Source of the DNA: Bacillota bacterium
Lineage (GTDB): Bacteria > Bacillota > Clostridia > Oscillospirales > Ruminococcaceae
Length of the DNA stretch: 47,869 nucleotides
Reading direction: 5' to 3'
Assembly (NCBI GenBank): GCA_023412215.1
Contig: JAEYNX010000008.1
Location: forward strand, 1 to 47,869
Both the position numbers and the translations under genes were made by a program. Below, piece by piece: positions 8,626-15,828 of the stretch; positions within the stretch are counted from its first letter, which is position 1, and every line of letters starts with the position of its first letter. The notes beneath the pieces are model-generated. The model saw only the letters and a program-made list of their open reading frames with translations. It ran no database searches and was not told the DNA's origin.

Positions 8626-9294
8626 TCATTCCTGCAGGCCATAAGAAACATACTTAAATCCGTCTTTTTCAAGCCTGACTGTTAAAAATCCCATCATGGC
8701 GGGATTTTTCAAATCATCAGGGCCGAAAATGCCAACGGTTATGAGCAGTTGGCTTTCGCTTTGTTCGGCGGCCATAGCCTTTACGGACCCTCCCCCGCCA
8801 AAACCGTCGGGGAGCATATAGGCGTCTTTGTATTGAACATTGGTATCTTCATCATAGAAATTATATAGTTTAGAGGTTCGCAAATAATCCTTTGATACGT
8901 GAAAATATTTCTGAATGGCGTTCTCGACTTCACTAGCAGCACCTTCATGGTCAACATATTCCGCACCGTTATAAATTGTTGTATCGCTTGGGGTCACAGG
9001 CTTGTTGAGTAGATTGTTAAAGGCGCAGAATTTTACCAACTCGTCTGCCGCAATCTCCTCGGCGGTTTCCCATGAGGATATCAGAATGGAGCTGCTGGGC
9101 ATCAAGGGACGCACATAGGTTACAGTTAAGGTGTCAAGGAAGGCTGTATCCTGTACATCAGAATTTATTGAACTTCCAGAGGAGCGTACCGGCCCGGAAT
9201 CGTTTGGGTATAAAACAGTCCGGCTATTGTTTGCAGCACAACCGCACAGAACCATTAGAACCGTTGTAATGATTGCTAAAAATTTGTATATCAT
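8626..9294 (-). CDS. Lipoprotein C of the island family
   Basis: A 222-residue lipoprotein with the ATG at 9294 and AAAGGCG upstream; the lipobox reads MVLCGC. The mature domain resembles lipoprotein D (11052-11846): SSWETAEEIAADELVKFCAFNNLL, SEVENAIQKYFHVSKDYLRTSKLYN, a GGGG turn with KAMAAEQ, then GFLTVRLEKDGFKYVSYGLQE. A TTGACT -35-like hexamer lies inside the 3' end of the upstream paralogue, as it does for the next gene, so the tandem unit seems to have been duplicated together with its promoter. No enzymatic motif was seen. Confidence 0.78.
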   Translation of the reverse strand: MIYKFLAIITTVLMVLCGCAANNSRTVLYPNDSGPVRSSGSSINSDVQDTAFLDTLTVTYVRPLMPSSSILISSWETAEEIAADELVKFCAFNNLLNKPVTPSDTTIYNGAEYVDHEGAASEVENAIQKYFHVSKDYLRTSKLYNFYDEDTNVQYKDAYMLPDGFGGGGSVKAMAAEQSESQLLITVGIFGPDDLKNPAMMGFLTVRLEKDGFKYVSYGLQE

Positions 9295-9398
9295 ATTGCA
9301 CGCCTTTCTCAAAAACCTTCTTAGTTATCATGCCTTATGTGCTATTACAGTCCAAAGGCAGTTAAGCCTTGGGCGCTGCAATATATAAAACCAAATAC

Positions 9399-10073
9399 CT
9401 AGTCAAGCCTTTGGTACTCACATGAAATAAATTGATAGCCTGTTTCCGAAAGCCTGATAATTACAGAACCTTTTGCAAATAATTGATCGGCCGGGTTTAT
9501 CCAATTATAGGACAGGGTTAAAAAATCTCCCTCCTGCTTTGCGTCGGTTACAATCTGATAAGCTTCACTTCCAATGCCATACCCAAAAGAATAGCAATCG
9601 GTTTCTGCATGATAGTTATACGCTTCTCGAATATGCTCCGACGACACATCGAAATGGCTTTGAATGCCTTCCTCTACTTCTTTCGAGGGAACCTCCAGTA
9701 AATTGAACCAACCGTCAGGATATTGCTTGTATAAAGCATCCAGCATAAAAAAAGAGGTTAAGCTGTCTGCAGGAATATCCTCTGCGTCCTTCCAGTTTGA
9801 ACTCAAAATCCCCATCTGAGCTGCTGAGGCCAGATACTTTTTGTAGTATTGGTCGGTAAGCTCTTCCTCCTTCGGGCTTTTTACGTAAGGGATTATTTCG
9901 CTGGCAGTTTCTTCGCTGGAGACTTCTGCGGCGGGGTTCTCACTGCTGGATTCTACCGTCGCTTGCGAAGAAATACCGGGATTGTCCATACTTGAAACTA
10001 CAGGCTTGTCGGCGGCGCAGCCGCATAAAAAGATTACCAGCGCCGTGATGAGGGCTAAAAAATGATATCGCAT
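9399..10073 (-). CDS. Lipoprotein A' of the island family (close paralogue of lipoprotein A)
   Basis: A 224-residue lipoprotein with the ATG at 10073 and signal peptide MRYHFLALITALVIFLCGC. It is co-linear with lipoprotein A along its whole length, including AADxPVVSS, EVSSEETASEI, KEEELT and the block HIREAYN-YHAETDCYSFGYGIG. The two genes also share their upstream segment (AAATCTTTTGAAAGTAGGT), so they are a recent duplication. Unlike lipoprotein A it has no adjacent hydrolase; a lipoprotein pseudogene lies upstream. The last codons (QRLD-stop) contain the TTGACT hexamer likely used by the next gene. Confidence 0.8.
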   Translation of the reverse strand: MRYHFLALITALVIFLCGCAADKPVVSSMDNPGISSQATVESSSENPAAEVSSEETASEIIPYVKSPKEEELTDQYYKKYLASAAQMGILSSNWKDAEDIPADSLTSFFMLDALYKQYPDGWFNLLEVPSKEVEEGIQSHFDVSSEHIREAYNYHAETDCYSFGYGIGSEAYQIVTDAKQEGDFLTLSYNWINPADQLFAKGSVIIRLSETGYQFISCEYQRLD

Positions 10074-10098
10074 CTCTGAACCTACTTTCAAAAGATTT

Positions 10099-10127
10099 CT
10101 TATATCTCGTGAACCCTATCTAGTCAA
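10099..10127 (-). promoter_or_regulatory. Sigma-A-like promoter of lipoprotein A', inside the pseudogene 3' end
   Basis: On the minus strand TTGACT, 17 bases, TATAAG. The -35 lies within the last codons of the upstream lipoprotein pseudogene. This supports ordinary housekeeping expression of the lipoprotein. Confidence 0.5.
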
Positions 10128-10380
10128 GCCTTTGATATTCACAGGAAATGAATCGATAGCCTTTTTCCGAAAGCCTATGATGACTGACCCTTGTGCAAAC
10201 TCGGCAGCAGACGAAAATGTATCGTTTATTGTATCTGATGCGCTGACCTGGCCTTTTGGCTGGCCGCAAGCAGTTAAACTGAAAATGATATATTTCTCAT
10301 TGACTTTCCCTGTAATATTCCAACGATATTCATTACTCATTATAGCACTGGTTCCAATATTTACAACAGTGTGACATGCG
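10116..10380 (-). pseudogene. Chimeric lipoprotein pseudogene (5' end of type D fused to 3' end of type A)
   Basis: The 5' part matches lipoprotein D: KYIIF, then ACGQPK-x-QV, SDTINDxFSS. The start codon is changed (GTCAATGAG where D has ATGAAAAAA) and about 24 bases of the signal peptide are missing. After SSAAE the sequence jumps into the 3' end of a type A gene (FAxGSVII, matching lipoprotein A'). The upstream region also matches that of lipoprotein D, including the promoter at 10339-10366. It therefore looks like the scar of a deletion that joined two paralogous lipoprotein genes and removed what lay between them. Confidence 0.8.
10339..10366 (-). promoter_or_regulatory. Relic promoter of the lipoprotein pseudogene
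   Basis: TTGTAA, 16 bases, TATAAT on the minus strand, the same layout and partly the same bases as the promoter of lipoprotein D at 11884-11911. Confidence 0.6.
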
Positions 10381-10410
10381 ATACAATTCATTTAGCAATT
10401 GCAATTAACT

Positions 10411-10446
10411 TAACGAAGGCCGCCCGTTGCCGGGCAGCCTTCGTTA
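10411..10446. other. Strong hairpin upstream of CHAP gene 3
   Basis: TAACGAAGGC pairs with GCCTTCGTTA, continued by GCCCG/CGGGC across one mismatch, with a TTGC loop. No T-run follows on the plus strand. It could be leader structure of CHAP gene 3 or a relic terminator of a deleted gene. Confidence 0.5.
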
Positions 10447-10516
10447 TAGTGCATAAGGGTAATGTAAATAAAAATTATTATATCATAGGGTTTCAAAACA
10501 AAAAGAAGGATTTATA

Positions 10517-10954
10517 ATGGCGATTGTAGGAAATACTAAAGTAACCCCGGATACTTGGGATGGGGCATACCCTCTCCCTGATTTGCGTATAGGAGACATC
10601 TGGAATGGAACTTATGATAATTCTTCAGAATGCGTTGGATTTGCAAAAATGGTGCTGGATGCTACTATGGGTGCCGGCGACCCGATTGGATACACAAAGT
10701 TTACGGATGCCAATTCGGTGAAAAATGCTTTTTCAACGATTAAAGTTGGCGCGAGAATCACATTTGATAACAGAGACAATACATACGGTGAGCATCACGC
10801 TGTTATCATCAGTAATCATTCTTCAACCGGTATTACCGTATATGATTGCAATTATTCAAAAACAACTCACAATATAATTGGTTCCCGTACGTGGACTTGG
10901 GCTACATTGTTAAATAATTTTACCGGCATTTCTAGTGGCGTTGACCATGGTTAA
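10517..10954 (+). CDS. Leaderless CHAP-like hydrolase protein 3
   Basis: A 145-residue protein with the ATG at 10517 and AAGGA six bases upstream. A Cys-His-Asn arrangement is visible: SSECVGFAKMV with Cys39, YGEHHAVIISN with His93/His94, and YDCNYS with Asn112. This fits the CHAP/NlpC-like fold, although sequence similarity to CHAP protein 1 is low. There is no signal peptide, membrane helix or wall-binding repeat. The last leader bases (TTTCAAAA, then A-rich, then AAGGA) resemble those of CHAP gene 1 and the M23 gene, but I see no CTCTTT box at the expected distance. It is followed by a terminator and by convergent lipoprotein D. A secreted bacteriolysin or lytic effector is the likeliest role. 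Confidence 0.75.
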   Translation: MAIVGNTKVTPDTWDGAYPLPDLRIGDIWNGTYDNSSECVGFAKMVLDATMGAGDPIGYTKFTDANSVKNAFSTIKVGARITFDNRDNTYGEHHAVIISNHSSTGITVYDCNYSKTTHNIIGSRTWTWATLLNNFTGISSGVDHG

Positions 10955-10982
10955 GTACATATACCAATAATTATATTAGAAC

Positions 10983-11022
10983 GATGGGGTCGTGATTTTA
11001 TACACGACCCCATCTGTTTTTC
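10983..11022 (+). terminator. Terminator of CHAP gene 3
   Basis: A perfect 12-bp stem (GATGGGGTCGTG / CACGACCCCATC) with an 8-base loop followed by TGTTTTTC. Confidence 0.9.
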
Positions 11023-11051
11023 CCCTATCGAATTAATCGTGCAAATTGAAC

Positions 11052-11846
11052 TTAATTTTCGTTTGCGATTTCATAATTCTTATGTCGCTGTTCAAATGAC
11101 TCGTCAATTTGGTAAGAGAGATATTTCACTACATTTTTATCGTTCAATTCAACCGTCAGTGTTCCGCAAGGAGTCAGGCTCATATCCTCAAGAGCAAACA
11201 TACCTGCTTCGATTATAATTTGATTTCCATCCTGTTCTGCGGAAATAGCTTTGGGCCAATAACCCCCTCCGCCAACTACCAAATAGTAAGTATTCTTTAC
11301 GTTTCCATACTCATACCACTTAGATGTTTTCAGATATTCGCTTATTACATTGAAATGCTTTTGAATCGCGGCCTCAACCTGTTCCGCAGGCGCATGTACA
11401 TATTCAGGCAGATATACATCTTCAATATCCGTGGGTAAATCCAACAAGTTATATTGAGCACATATTTCAATTAAATCATCTGCCTTGATATCAGCGGCCG
11501 AAGCCCATGAATAGAAAAAAACTTCGGGGCGAAGTAGCCTTATATAAACGCTTTCGACGGCTCTAAGGTCCTTCAAATTCACAGGCGCATCGTCAATATT
11601 AAGCCTGCTGTAATAAGCATCCCCGTATTGATTGAGCAGGTCGGAAGAAGAAGGCAGACCACTATCCGTCGTTTCCGATCGGTTCTCTGACGATATATTC
11701 TCAGATGATGATAAACTATTTTCAGCAACAGACGAAAACGCATCGTTTATTGTATCCGATGTACCGACCTGATCCTTGGGCTGACCGCAAGCAATCAAAT
11801 TGAAAATCATATAAAACATTAAAACGAAAATGATATATTTTTTCAT
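11052..11846 (-). CDS. Lipoprotein D of the island family, candidate immunity protein
   Basis: A 264-residue lipoprotein with the ATG at 11846 and GGGAGAG upstream. The signal peptide (MKKYIIFVLMFYMIFNLIAC) ends in a lipobox, followed by a Ser-rich linker. The globular part parallels lipoprotein C: FYSWASAADIKADDLIEIC, AEQVEAAIQKHFNVISEYLKTSKWYEYG, VGGGGYWPKAISAEQDGN and GTLTVELNDK. It is the convergent partner of CHAP gene 3 and the likely parent of the pseudogene at 10116-10380. A clear sigma-A promoter lies upstream, unlike the CTCTTT-type promoter of CHAP gene 1. Function unknown; immunity against the neighbouring hydrolase is inferred from position only. Confidence 0.8.
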   Translation of the reverse strand: MKKYIIFVLMFYMIFNLIACGQPKDQVGTSDTINDAFSSVAENSLSSSENISSENRSETTDSGLPSSSDLLNQYGDAYYSRLNIDDAPVNLKDLRAVESVYIRLLRPEVFFYSWASAADIKADDLIEICAQYNLLDLPTDIEDVYLPEYVHAPAEQVEAAIQKHFNVISEYLKTSKWYEYGNVKNTYYLVVGGGGYWPKAISAEQDGNQIIIEAGMFALEDMSLTPCGTLTVELNDKNVVKYLSYQIDESFEQRHKNYEIANEN

Positions 11847-11883
11847 TATAACTCTCCCACTATATTAGCAACAGTCCTTACTT

Positions 11884-11911
11884 ATTATAACACGCTCTCC
11901 AATATTTACAA
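11884..11911 (-). promoter_or_regulatory. Sigma-A promoter of lipoprotein D
   Basis: On the minus strand TTGTAA, 16 bases, TATAAT, with a leader of about 30 bases before the ATG at 11846. Confidence 0.65.
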
Positions 11912-12066
11912 CGCCGCATTAAATTGTCATCAACTCATCTTATAATAATCATAAATTACCAACCAATAAATTTGTATTAATTGGTTGAAAGAAATTAAGT
12001 AGAAATCGGCACATTATCAATATAAACCATTTTTGTTTTAAGTTTACAAAAAATTAATATTCGAGG

Positions 12067-12095
12067 GTTTCTATATTGTATATTTTTTCCTCTTT
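12067..12095 (+). promoter_or_regulatory. Candidate autoregulated promoter of sigma gene 1
   Basis: GTTTCT at 12067-12072, 17 bases, CTCTTT at 12090-12095. The second sigma gene has GTTACT and CTCTTT at identical spacing, and the 19 bases starting at CTCTTT are the same in both except for one base. CTCTTT is the -10 reported for TcdR/UviA-type sigma factors. If it is used here, the mRNA would begin only about 20 bases before the ATG. Confidence 0.55.
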
Positions 12096-12109
12096 ACCTA
12101 TAAAGGAGG
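12089..12109 (+). promoter_or_regulatory. Potential hairpin covering the sigma-1 ribosome binding site
   Basis: CCTCTTT pairs with AAGGAGG (one G-T pair) around the loop ACCTATA. The right arm is the Shine-Dalgarno itself. The equivalent hairpin before sigma gene 2 has CTCTCTTT and AAGGAGAG, so both arms changed together. It can exist only in transcripts that start upstream of 12089. Confidence 0.4.
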
Positions 12110-12120
12110 TGATATCCGAT

Positions 12121-12693
12121 ATGGACGACAGCATACATAAAAGGCTCATGCGAATCAGGCAGCATGACACCGCGGCGCTGCAAAGCCTGGTGGAACAGTT
12201 CTCACCCTTGCTTAAAAAATATGCGTACAAGCTGCGCACCGAGGATGCGTTTTACGACCTGCAGGCGGACTTTATAGAGATGCTGGCGACCTTTGACGTA
12301 AAGAAATTACACAACACAGAGAATCAGGTGCTTACGTCTTATTTTGACAGAGCAGTCTATACCGACTACATACGGCTGTCGAGGCGCGACCGGCAATACA
12401 CGCAGGTGCATTGGCTGGAATGCGACATGTCCCCCGACGACAAAGACCTCGCGGACAAGCGTGCCATGGTATACGAGCAATACGACGCGCTGCTGATTTA
12501 CGATTTGAAACGTTGGCTGACCGACGCGGAGTTTGAGATTGTCTTTCTCCTCTATTTCCTGTCTGTAACAGTACACGAAATTGCCTTCGCGAAGCATATT
12601 TCAAGCCAAGCGGTAAACAAAACAAAGAACAGGGCGTTATATAAAATTAAAATGCGGATGGAAGGGGGTCAAAACGAGTGGGCACTGAGCTGA
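12121..12693 (+). CDS. UviA/TcdR-like (group 5) sigma factor 1
   Basis: A 190-residue regulator. I chose the ATG at 12121 because AAGGAGGTGAT, fully complementary to the 16S 3' end, lies just upstream. Region 2 reads LVEQFSPLLKKYAYKL-x-TEDAFYDLQADFIEM, and the C-terminal region 4 helix-turn-helix is LTDAEFEIVFLLYF through SSQAVNKTKNRALYKIK. The length and layout fit the small family of clostridial sigma factors that drive toxin or bacteriocin genes (TcdR, BotR, TetR, UviA). The sister gene at 38920 shares LVKQFQPLLKKYA and EDAYSDLQAKFIE. It overlaps the downstream holin gene by 16 bases, the arrangement of uviA-uviB. The likely targets are CHAP gene 1, the M23 gene and itself. Confidence 0.85.
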   Translation: MDDSIHKRLMRIRQHDTAALQSLVEQFSPLLKKYAYKLRTEDAFYDLQADFIEMLATFDVKKLHNTENQVLTSYFDRAVYTDYIRLSRRDRQYTQVHWLECDMSPDDKDLADKRAMVYEQYDALLIYDLKRWLTDAEFEIVFLLYFLSVTVHEIAFAKHISSQAVNKTKNRALYKIKMRMEGGQNEWALS

Positions 12694-12890
12694 TCAGCTA
12701 TTTTCTGCCCGACGGGGTTTGGGCGGTATTAAGCAGCATCCTTATGTTTTATATATTTAAAAGTCAGGAAAGGCGCGACACAAAGCAGGACGAGCGCGAG
12801 CAGAATTATCAGAGGATCATCACCGACCTTACAGAATCCTTAAAGGATATCCATGAGATCCGCAGCCTGCTCAATGAGAAGCTGAAGTAA
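12678..12890 (+). CDS. UviB/BhlA-family holin-like protein
   Basis: A 70-residue protein from a GTG at 12678, with GGAAGGGGG as ribosome binding site inside the end of the sigma gene. It has a short N-terminus, one transmembrane helix (VWAVLSSILMFYIF) and a strongly charged helical tail (KSQERRDTKQDEREQNYQ... EIRSLLNEKLK). This is the exact design of BhlA holins and of UviB, which is encoded next to uviA in Clostridium perfringens and is thought to release its bacteriocin. The overlap implies translational coupling, so sigma factor and holin are made together. It would form the membrane lesion or export route for leaderless proteins. Confidence 0.85.
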   Translation: MGTELISYFLPDGVWAVLSSILMFYIFKSQERRDTKQDEREQNYQRIITDLTESLKDIHEIRSLLNEKLK

Positions 12891-13020
12891 TACAGCGAGG
12901 CGTCTCACTCCTATTTTTCCCTGCAGCAATTTCAGCTATTTCTTTCACTGTATGATTAATCCCTGACGGCCGAAGCGAATATGTTAATATTTCTTGTATT
13001 ATTTGTTTATAACTTCATGC

Positions 13021-13026
13021 TATAAT
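13021..13026 (+). promoter_or_regulatory. Possible -10 element of the sortase gene
   Basis: TATAAT about 100 bases before the sortase ATG. The -35 region is poor (TATTAT-like), so confidence is low. I saw no CTCTTT box in 12891-13128, and no clear terminator after the holin gene. Confidence 0.35.
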
Positions 13027-13128
13027 AGGGTAGTAAAATCAGTTATTGTGGTAAGACCTGCGCTTTAGAGGATATCGGCCGAGGGTGAATACCGCACAAT
13101 TGATTCAGTGAACAAAACGGAGGACGTT

Positions 13129-14031
13129 ATGCAGACAAAAAACCACGCTACAGCATCTTTGCAGCATCGGTTTTACAAAAAATTATGTTTCCTGCTTATA
13201 TTGGGGGCAATGGCGGCCGCTACCTTTACCGCCTGTACCCCTGTGCCTGTACAGCCCTCGGATGTTTCGAGTTCGGCACCTGCCGAAAGTTCCTCTTCTA
13301 TGGACGTGGAGGATTATCTGCCCGAGGCGCCCCCCTACGGCGAGCCTAAGGCACCGAGCAAGGAGATTGCCGATAAGCTCGCGCAAACCTTTAAGGCCGG
13401 CAAAACCTACGCGTGGCTTACCGTACCCAATACAACGGTGGATAATGCGGTAATGTACAGCCCTGAGAATAATGACGTTTATTTAAACAAGCGTGTGGAT
13501 TACGACGGAAACTGGAACGAGTCCGGCTTGATATTCGCCGATTTCAGGGATAAGCTGGGCGACCGCACCGAGCTTTCACGCAACACGGTGGTCTACGGGC
13601 ACAATATCGCAACCAGCGGCAGCAACAACGGCTCGCGCTTCTCGCAGCTCTTAAAGTATGCCGACTTTGACTTTGCAAAGCAAAACCAGTTTATTACCTT
13701 CTCTACCCCCGACGACGAGATGGTGTGGCAGGTGTTCGCCACCTTCTATACCGACGTAAACTTCTATTACGCGGAGCCCAACCCCACGGACGACGAGCTT
13801 ATGTACATTGTTTCGGAGGCCGGCCAGCGCACCGAGAACTTCTTTGATGTGGATGTCAGCCCTCAGGATAAGATTCTCACCCTTTCCACCTGCACCTACA
13901 AATACGGGCGGTGGAATACCGACCAGCGCTTTGTGGTAATGGCAAAGCTGCTCGCCCCCGACAGCACCCCTTCCCCCGCGGAGGTAATTAAAAACGAGAC
14001 CCCCAAACAGCCTTCGTTTGATAAGGACTAA
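13129..14031 (+). CDS. Class B-type sortase
   Basis: A 300-residue cysteine transpeptidase that anchors surface proteins to the cell wall. The ATG at 13129 follows GGAGG. The N-terminus has one hydrophobic segment (FLLILGAMAAATFTAC), which could be a signal anchor or an imperfect lipobox, then a Ser/Pro-rich linker. The sortase domain shows the catalytic triad: VVYGHN with His158, LSTCTY with Cys255, and QRFVV with Arg267. The TLSTC form and length fit SrtB-type sortases. The neighbouring protein at 14707 ends in an NPNTG sorting signal and is a likely substrate. The strong downstream hairpin makes it monocistronic. Confidence 0.92.
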   Translation: MQTKNHATASLQHRFYKKLCFLLILGAMAAATFTACTPVPVQPSDVSSSAPAESSSSMDVEDYLPEAPPYGEPKAPSKEIADKLAQTFKAGKTYAWLTVPNTTVDNAVMYSPENNDVYLNKRVDYDGNWNESGLIFADFRDKLGDRTELSRNTVVYGHNIATSGSNNGSRFSQLLKYADFDFAKQNQFITFSTPDDEMVWQVFATFYTDVNFYYAEPNPTDDELMYIVSEAGQRTENFFDVDVSPQDKILTLSTCTYKYGRWNTDQRFVVMAKLLAPDSTPSPAEVIKNETPKQPSFDKD

Positions 14032-14050
14032 TTGCCCGACCAATCTTTTA

Positions 14051-14085
14051 GCGCCCGCAAGGAACTGCCTTGCGGGCGCTTTTGT
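14051..14085 (+). terminator. Terminator of the sortase gene
   Basis: A perfect 12-bp stem (GCGCCCGCAAGG / CCTTGCGGGCGC) followed by TTTTGTAGTT. Confidence 0.92.
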
Positions 14086-14154
14086 AGTTGGTTATTCACC
14101 AAGACTTATGGCTGTTTGAATAAACCCTAAATCCAACCTTTCGCAGGCGGATAT

Positions 14155-14280
14155 CGGACGGGGAGACCATGGGCCTCCCGCGGATTCCATTCAGGCGTAG
14201 GCCAGACCGCAGGAGCGCCATGCACTCCCCTACAAGAGGTCGTAGTCGGCATGCGGGCGGCAAAACGCCGCCCCTACAAA
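14155..14280. repeat. Cluster of three REP-like palindromes
   Basis: Three imperfect palindromic units lie in a row: near 14157-14183 (GGGGAGACCATGGGCC core), 14210-14235 (read on the minus strand TTGTAGGGGAGTGCATGG) and 14253-14279 (minus strand TTGTAGGGGCGGCG then CGCCCGC). They share the TTGTAGGGG head with the pair inside the RAYT-type transposase gene at 45.4-45.6 kb. The 14032-14706 gap holds this cluster and two terminators; I support no gene in it. Confidence 0.6.
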
Positions 14281-14636
14281 GCCTTGTCGCTTCACTTTTA
14301 TACTAATTAAAATCTCACCCAGCTTATGTATGGGGGCGTCACAGACCTTGTAAATCCTGCAACGGCGCTCCTTGATATCCCTGCAATTGATATACTGATC
14401 TCCCCGCTCAAATAATCAATTACCTTACCGCATACCTTTGCGCATTCCCCTCCCCCATAAGGGGTAATACCCCTGTCTCATGATTGAAAACGTATATATA
14501 AAACGTGAGAAGGAATCAGCGGGGGCACATTCCTTTGCTTATCACCCACGCGAAACCTCCGCCGCAAGAGGAAGTTTCGGCTTCATGGCGCGCAGTTCTG
14601 GTGAAACCCCGCTGTACTGCGCGGTTTTCACACAAA

Positions 14637-14676
14637 AAGCCAATGGCCATCGGCAAAAACCGATGGCCATTGGCTT
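14637..14676 (-). terminator. Terminator of the NPNTG surface protein gene
   Basis: A perfect 17-bp inverted repeat centred on ATGGCCAT with a 6-base loop; on the minus strand the right arm runs into TTTTTGTGTG. Confidence 0.85.
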
Positions 14677-14706
14677 GTGATTAGAGATGGTTGATCTGGT
14701 TAGAAA

Positions 14707-15750
14707 CTATCTGCTGGCCTTTTTAACGGCTACGAAGCCTGCACCGGCCAGTGCGAGGGTTGCAAGCACCATGGCGATTACGATGGTGGAAGAATCACCG
14801 GTGTTGGGGTTGCTGGGGTTGGAGGAGGTGTCGTTGGTTGCATCGGGGATAGAAGCCATCTTGGTAGCGAAAACTGCATACTCACCGAGGCGGCCTTTCG
14901 TCTCGAACACAACCGCGCCGTTCTCGATGGTAGCAATGATCGGCTCGCCAACAAGTACGTCGTTCTTTACGGCATACACATAAGCGGTGGTGCCGTTCTC
15001 GTTCTGCCAGTCGTTATTGAAGTTAACGGAGATCTTCGCGTTGTCCTTTAAGTAGGGGTTGCCGGGGAAGTTGATGTACTTAACGTCCTTGCCGGCTGCA
15101 ATCTTAGAGATGTAGTCGGGAACGGTGGTGGTAGCGGCAAGGTAAAGGGAGGTATCCTGATTGGAAACCTTGGGGAATACTACGCTGTAGGAAGCATAGT
15201 TGATGCTGAGCTTCTGCTCGGTCTCGGCTACCTTCGCGAATACGGAGGCGTCGATAACGGGGTCGGAAGCAATCAGCTTGTAGGTATCGTCTGCGAGGGG
15301 GATAAGGTCTGCGTCAAGATGTCTCGCGTTGTACATGGTGATGGTCTTCTCGATGCTGCCTCTTACGCGGTCTCCGCCGGCCTTAACCTGAGCTACCACG
15401 ATGGTTACTTTTACGTCATGCTCTTCAGCGGTGATGGTCTTTTTGGGGGTGAGTTTCACGGAGTAAACGATAGAACCATCGGCTTCAGTGGATTTCTTGT
15501 AGCTTACGGAGAGCTTGTTGGGGTCGGAAGAGGCTACGCTGAGGCTCTCTTCGCCGTTCCAGGGGTCAAAGTTGCCGCCGGGAGCGATGTCTACCGTAAC
15601 GGGATCGGCGGTAAACCTCAACTCTGTGGGGAAGGTGGATTCGCCGGGTACTGTGCCTATAATGTCACCGCTGATGTCGGCAGCCGATACGATTGTTGCC
15701 AGGCTGAGTGCGAATGTCAGAGCGAGTACCATTGCAATAAGTTTCTTCAT
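14707..15750 (-). CDS. Sortase-anchored surface protein with NPNTG sorting signal
   Basis: A 347-residue secreted protein. The ATG at 15750 follows AAGGAGG; the longer upstream frame is not needed. A classic signal peptide (MKKLIAMVLALTFALSLATIVSAAD) is followed by about 290 residues of beta-rich sequence without a family I recognise, a Ser/Thr/Asn/Pro stalk, and the sorting signal NPNTGDS near residue 313, a hydrophobic helix (TIVIAMVLATLALAGAGFVAV) and the tail KKASR. The motif differs from LPxTG and suits class B-like or variant sortases, so the nearby sortase at 13129 may process it. Codon use is that of the G+C-rich core. The function is unknown; the ordinary promoter and strong Shine-Dalgarno suggest good expression. 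Confidence 0.82.
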   Translation of the reverse strand: MKKLIAMVLALTFALSLATIVSAADISGDIIGTVPGESTFPTELRFTADPVTVDIAPGGNFDPWNGEESLSVASSDPNKLSVSYKKSTEADGSIVYSVKLTPKKTITAEEHDVKVTIVVAQVKAGGDRVRGSIEKTITMYNARHLDADLIPLADDTYKLIASDPVIDASVFAKVAETEQKLSINYASYSVVFPKVSNQDTSLYLAATTTVPDYISKIAAGKDVKYINFPGNPYLKDNAKISVNFNNDWQNENGTTAYVYAVKNDVLVGEPIIATIENGAVVFETKGRLGEYAVFATKMASIPDATNDTSSNPSNPNTGDSSTIVIAMVLATLALAGAGFVAVKKASR

Positions 15751-15828
15751 GCTATTTTCCTCCTTGAAAATCTTTCGAGCTTTCCTACAACGATCTCCCG
15801 CAAGGGGGATTGCTGTTGCTCTGGCACT

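Noticed and set aside
10490..10518. GTTTCA-N17 promoter for CHAP gene 3
   Set aside because: The -10 position would fall on the start codon; the GTTTCA there belongs to the conserved leader end instead.
12043..12048. TTTACA as -35 of sigma gene 1
   Set aside because: It is the TcdR-type -35 I would expect, but no CTCTTT lies 16-18 bases after it; the GTTTCT-N17-CTCTTT pair is shared with sigma gene 2 and is preferred.
6102..12890. Prophage interpretation of the first island
   Set aside because: A holin and lysin-like genes are present, but there is no integrase, terminase, capsid, portal or tail gene, and the lysins are separate genes each paired with a lipoprotein.
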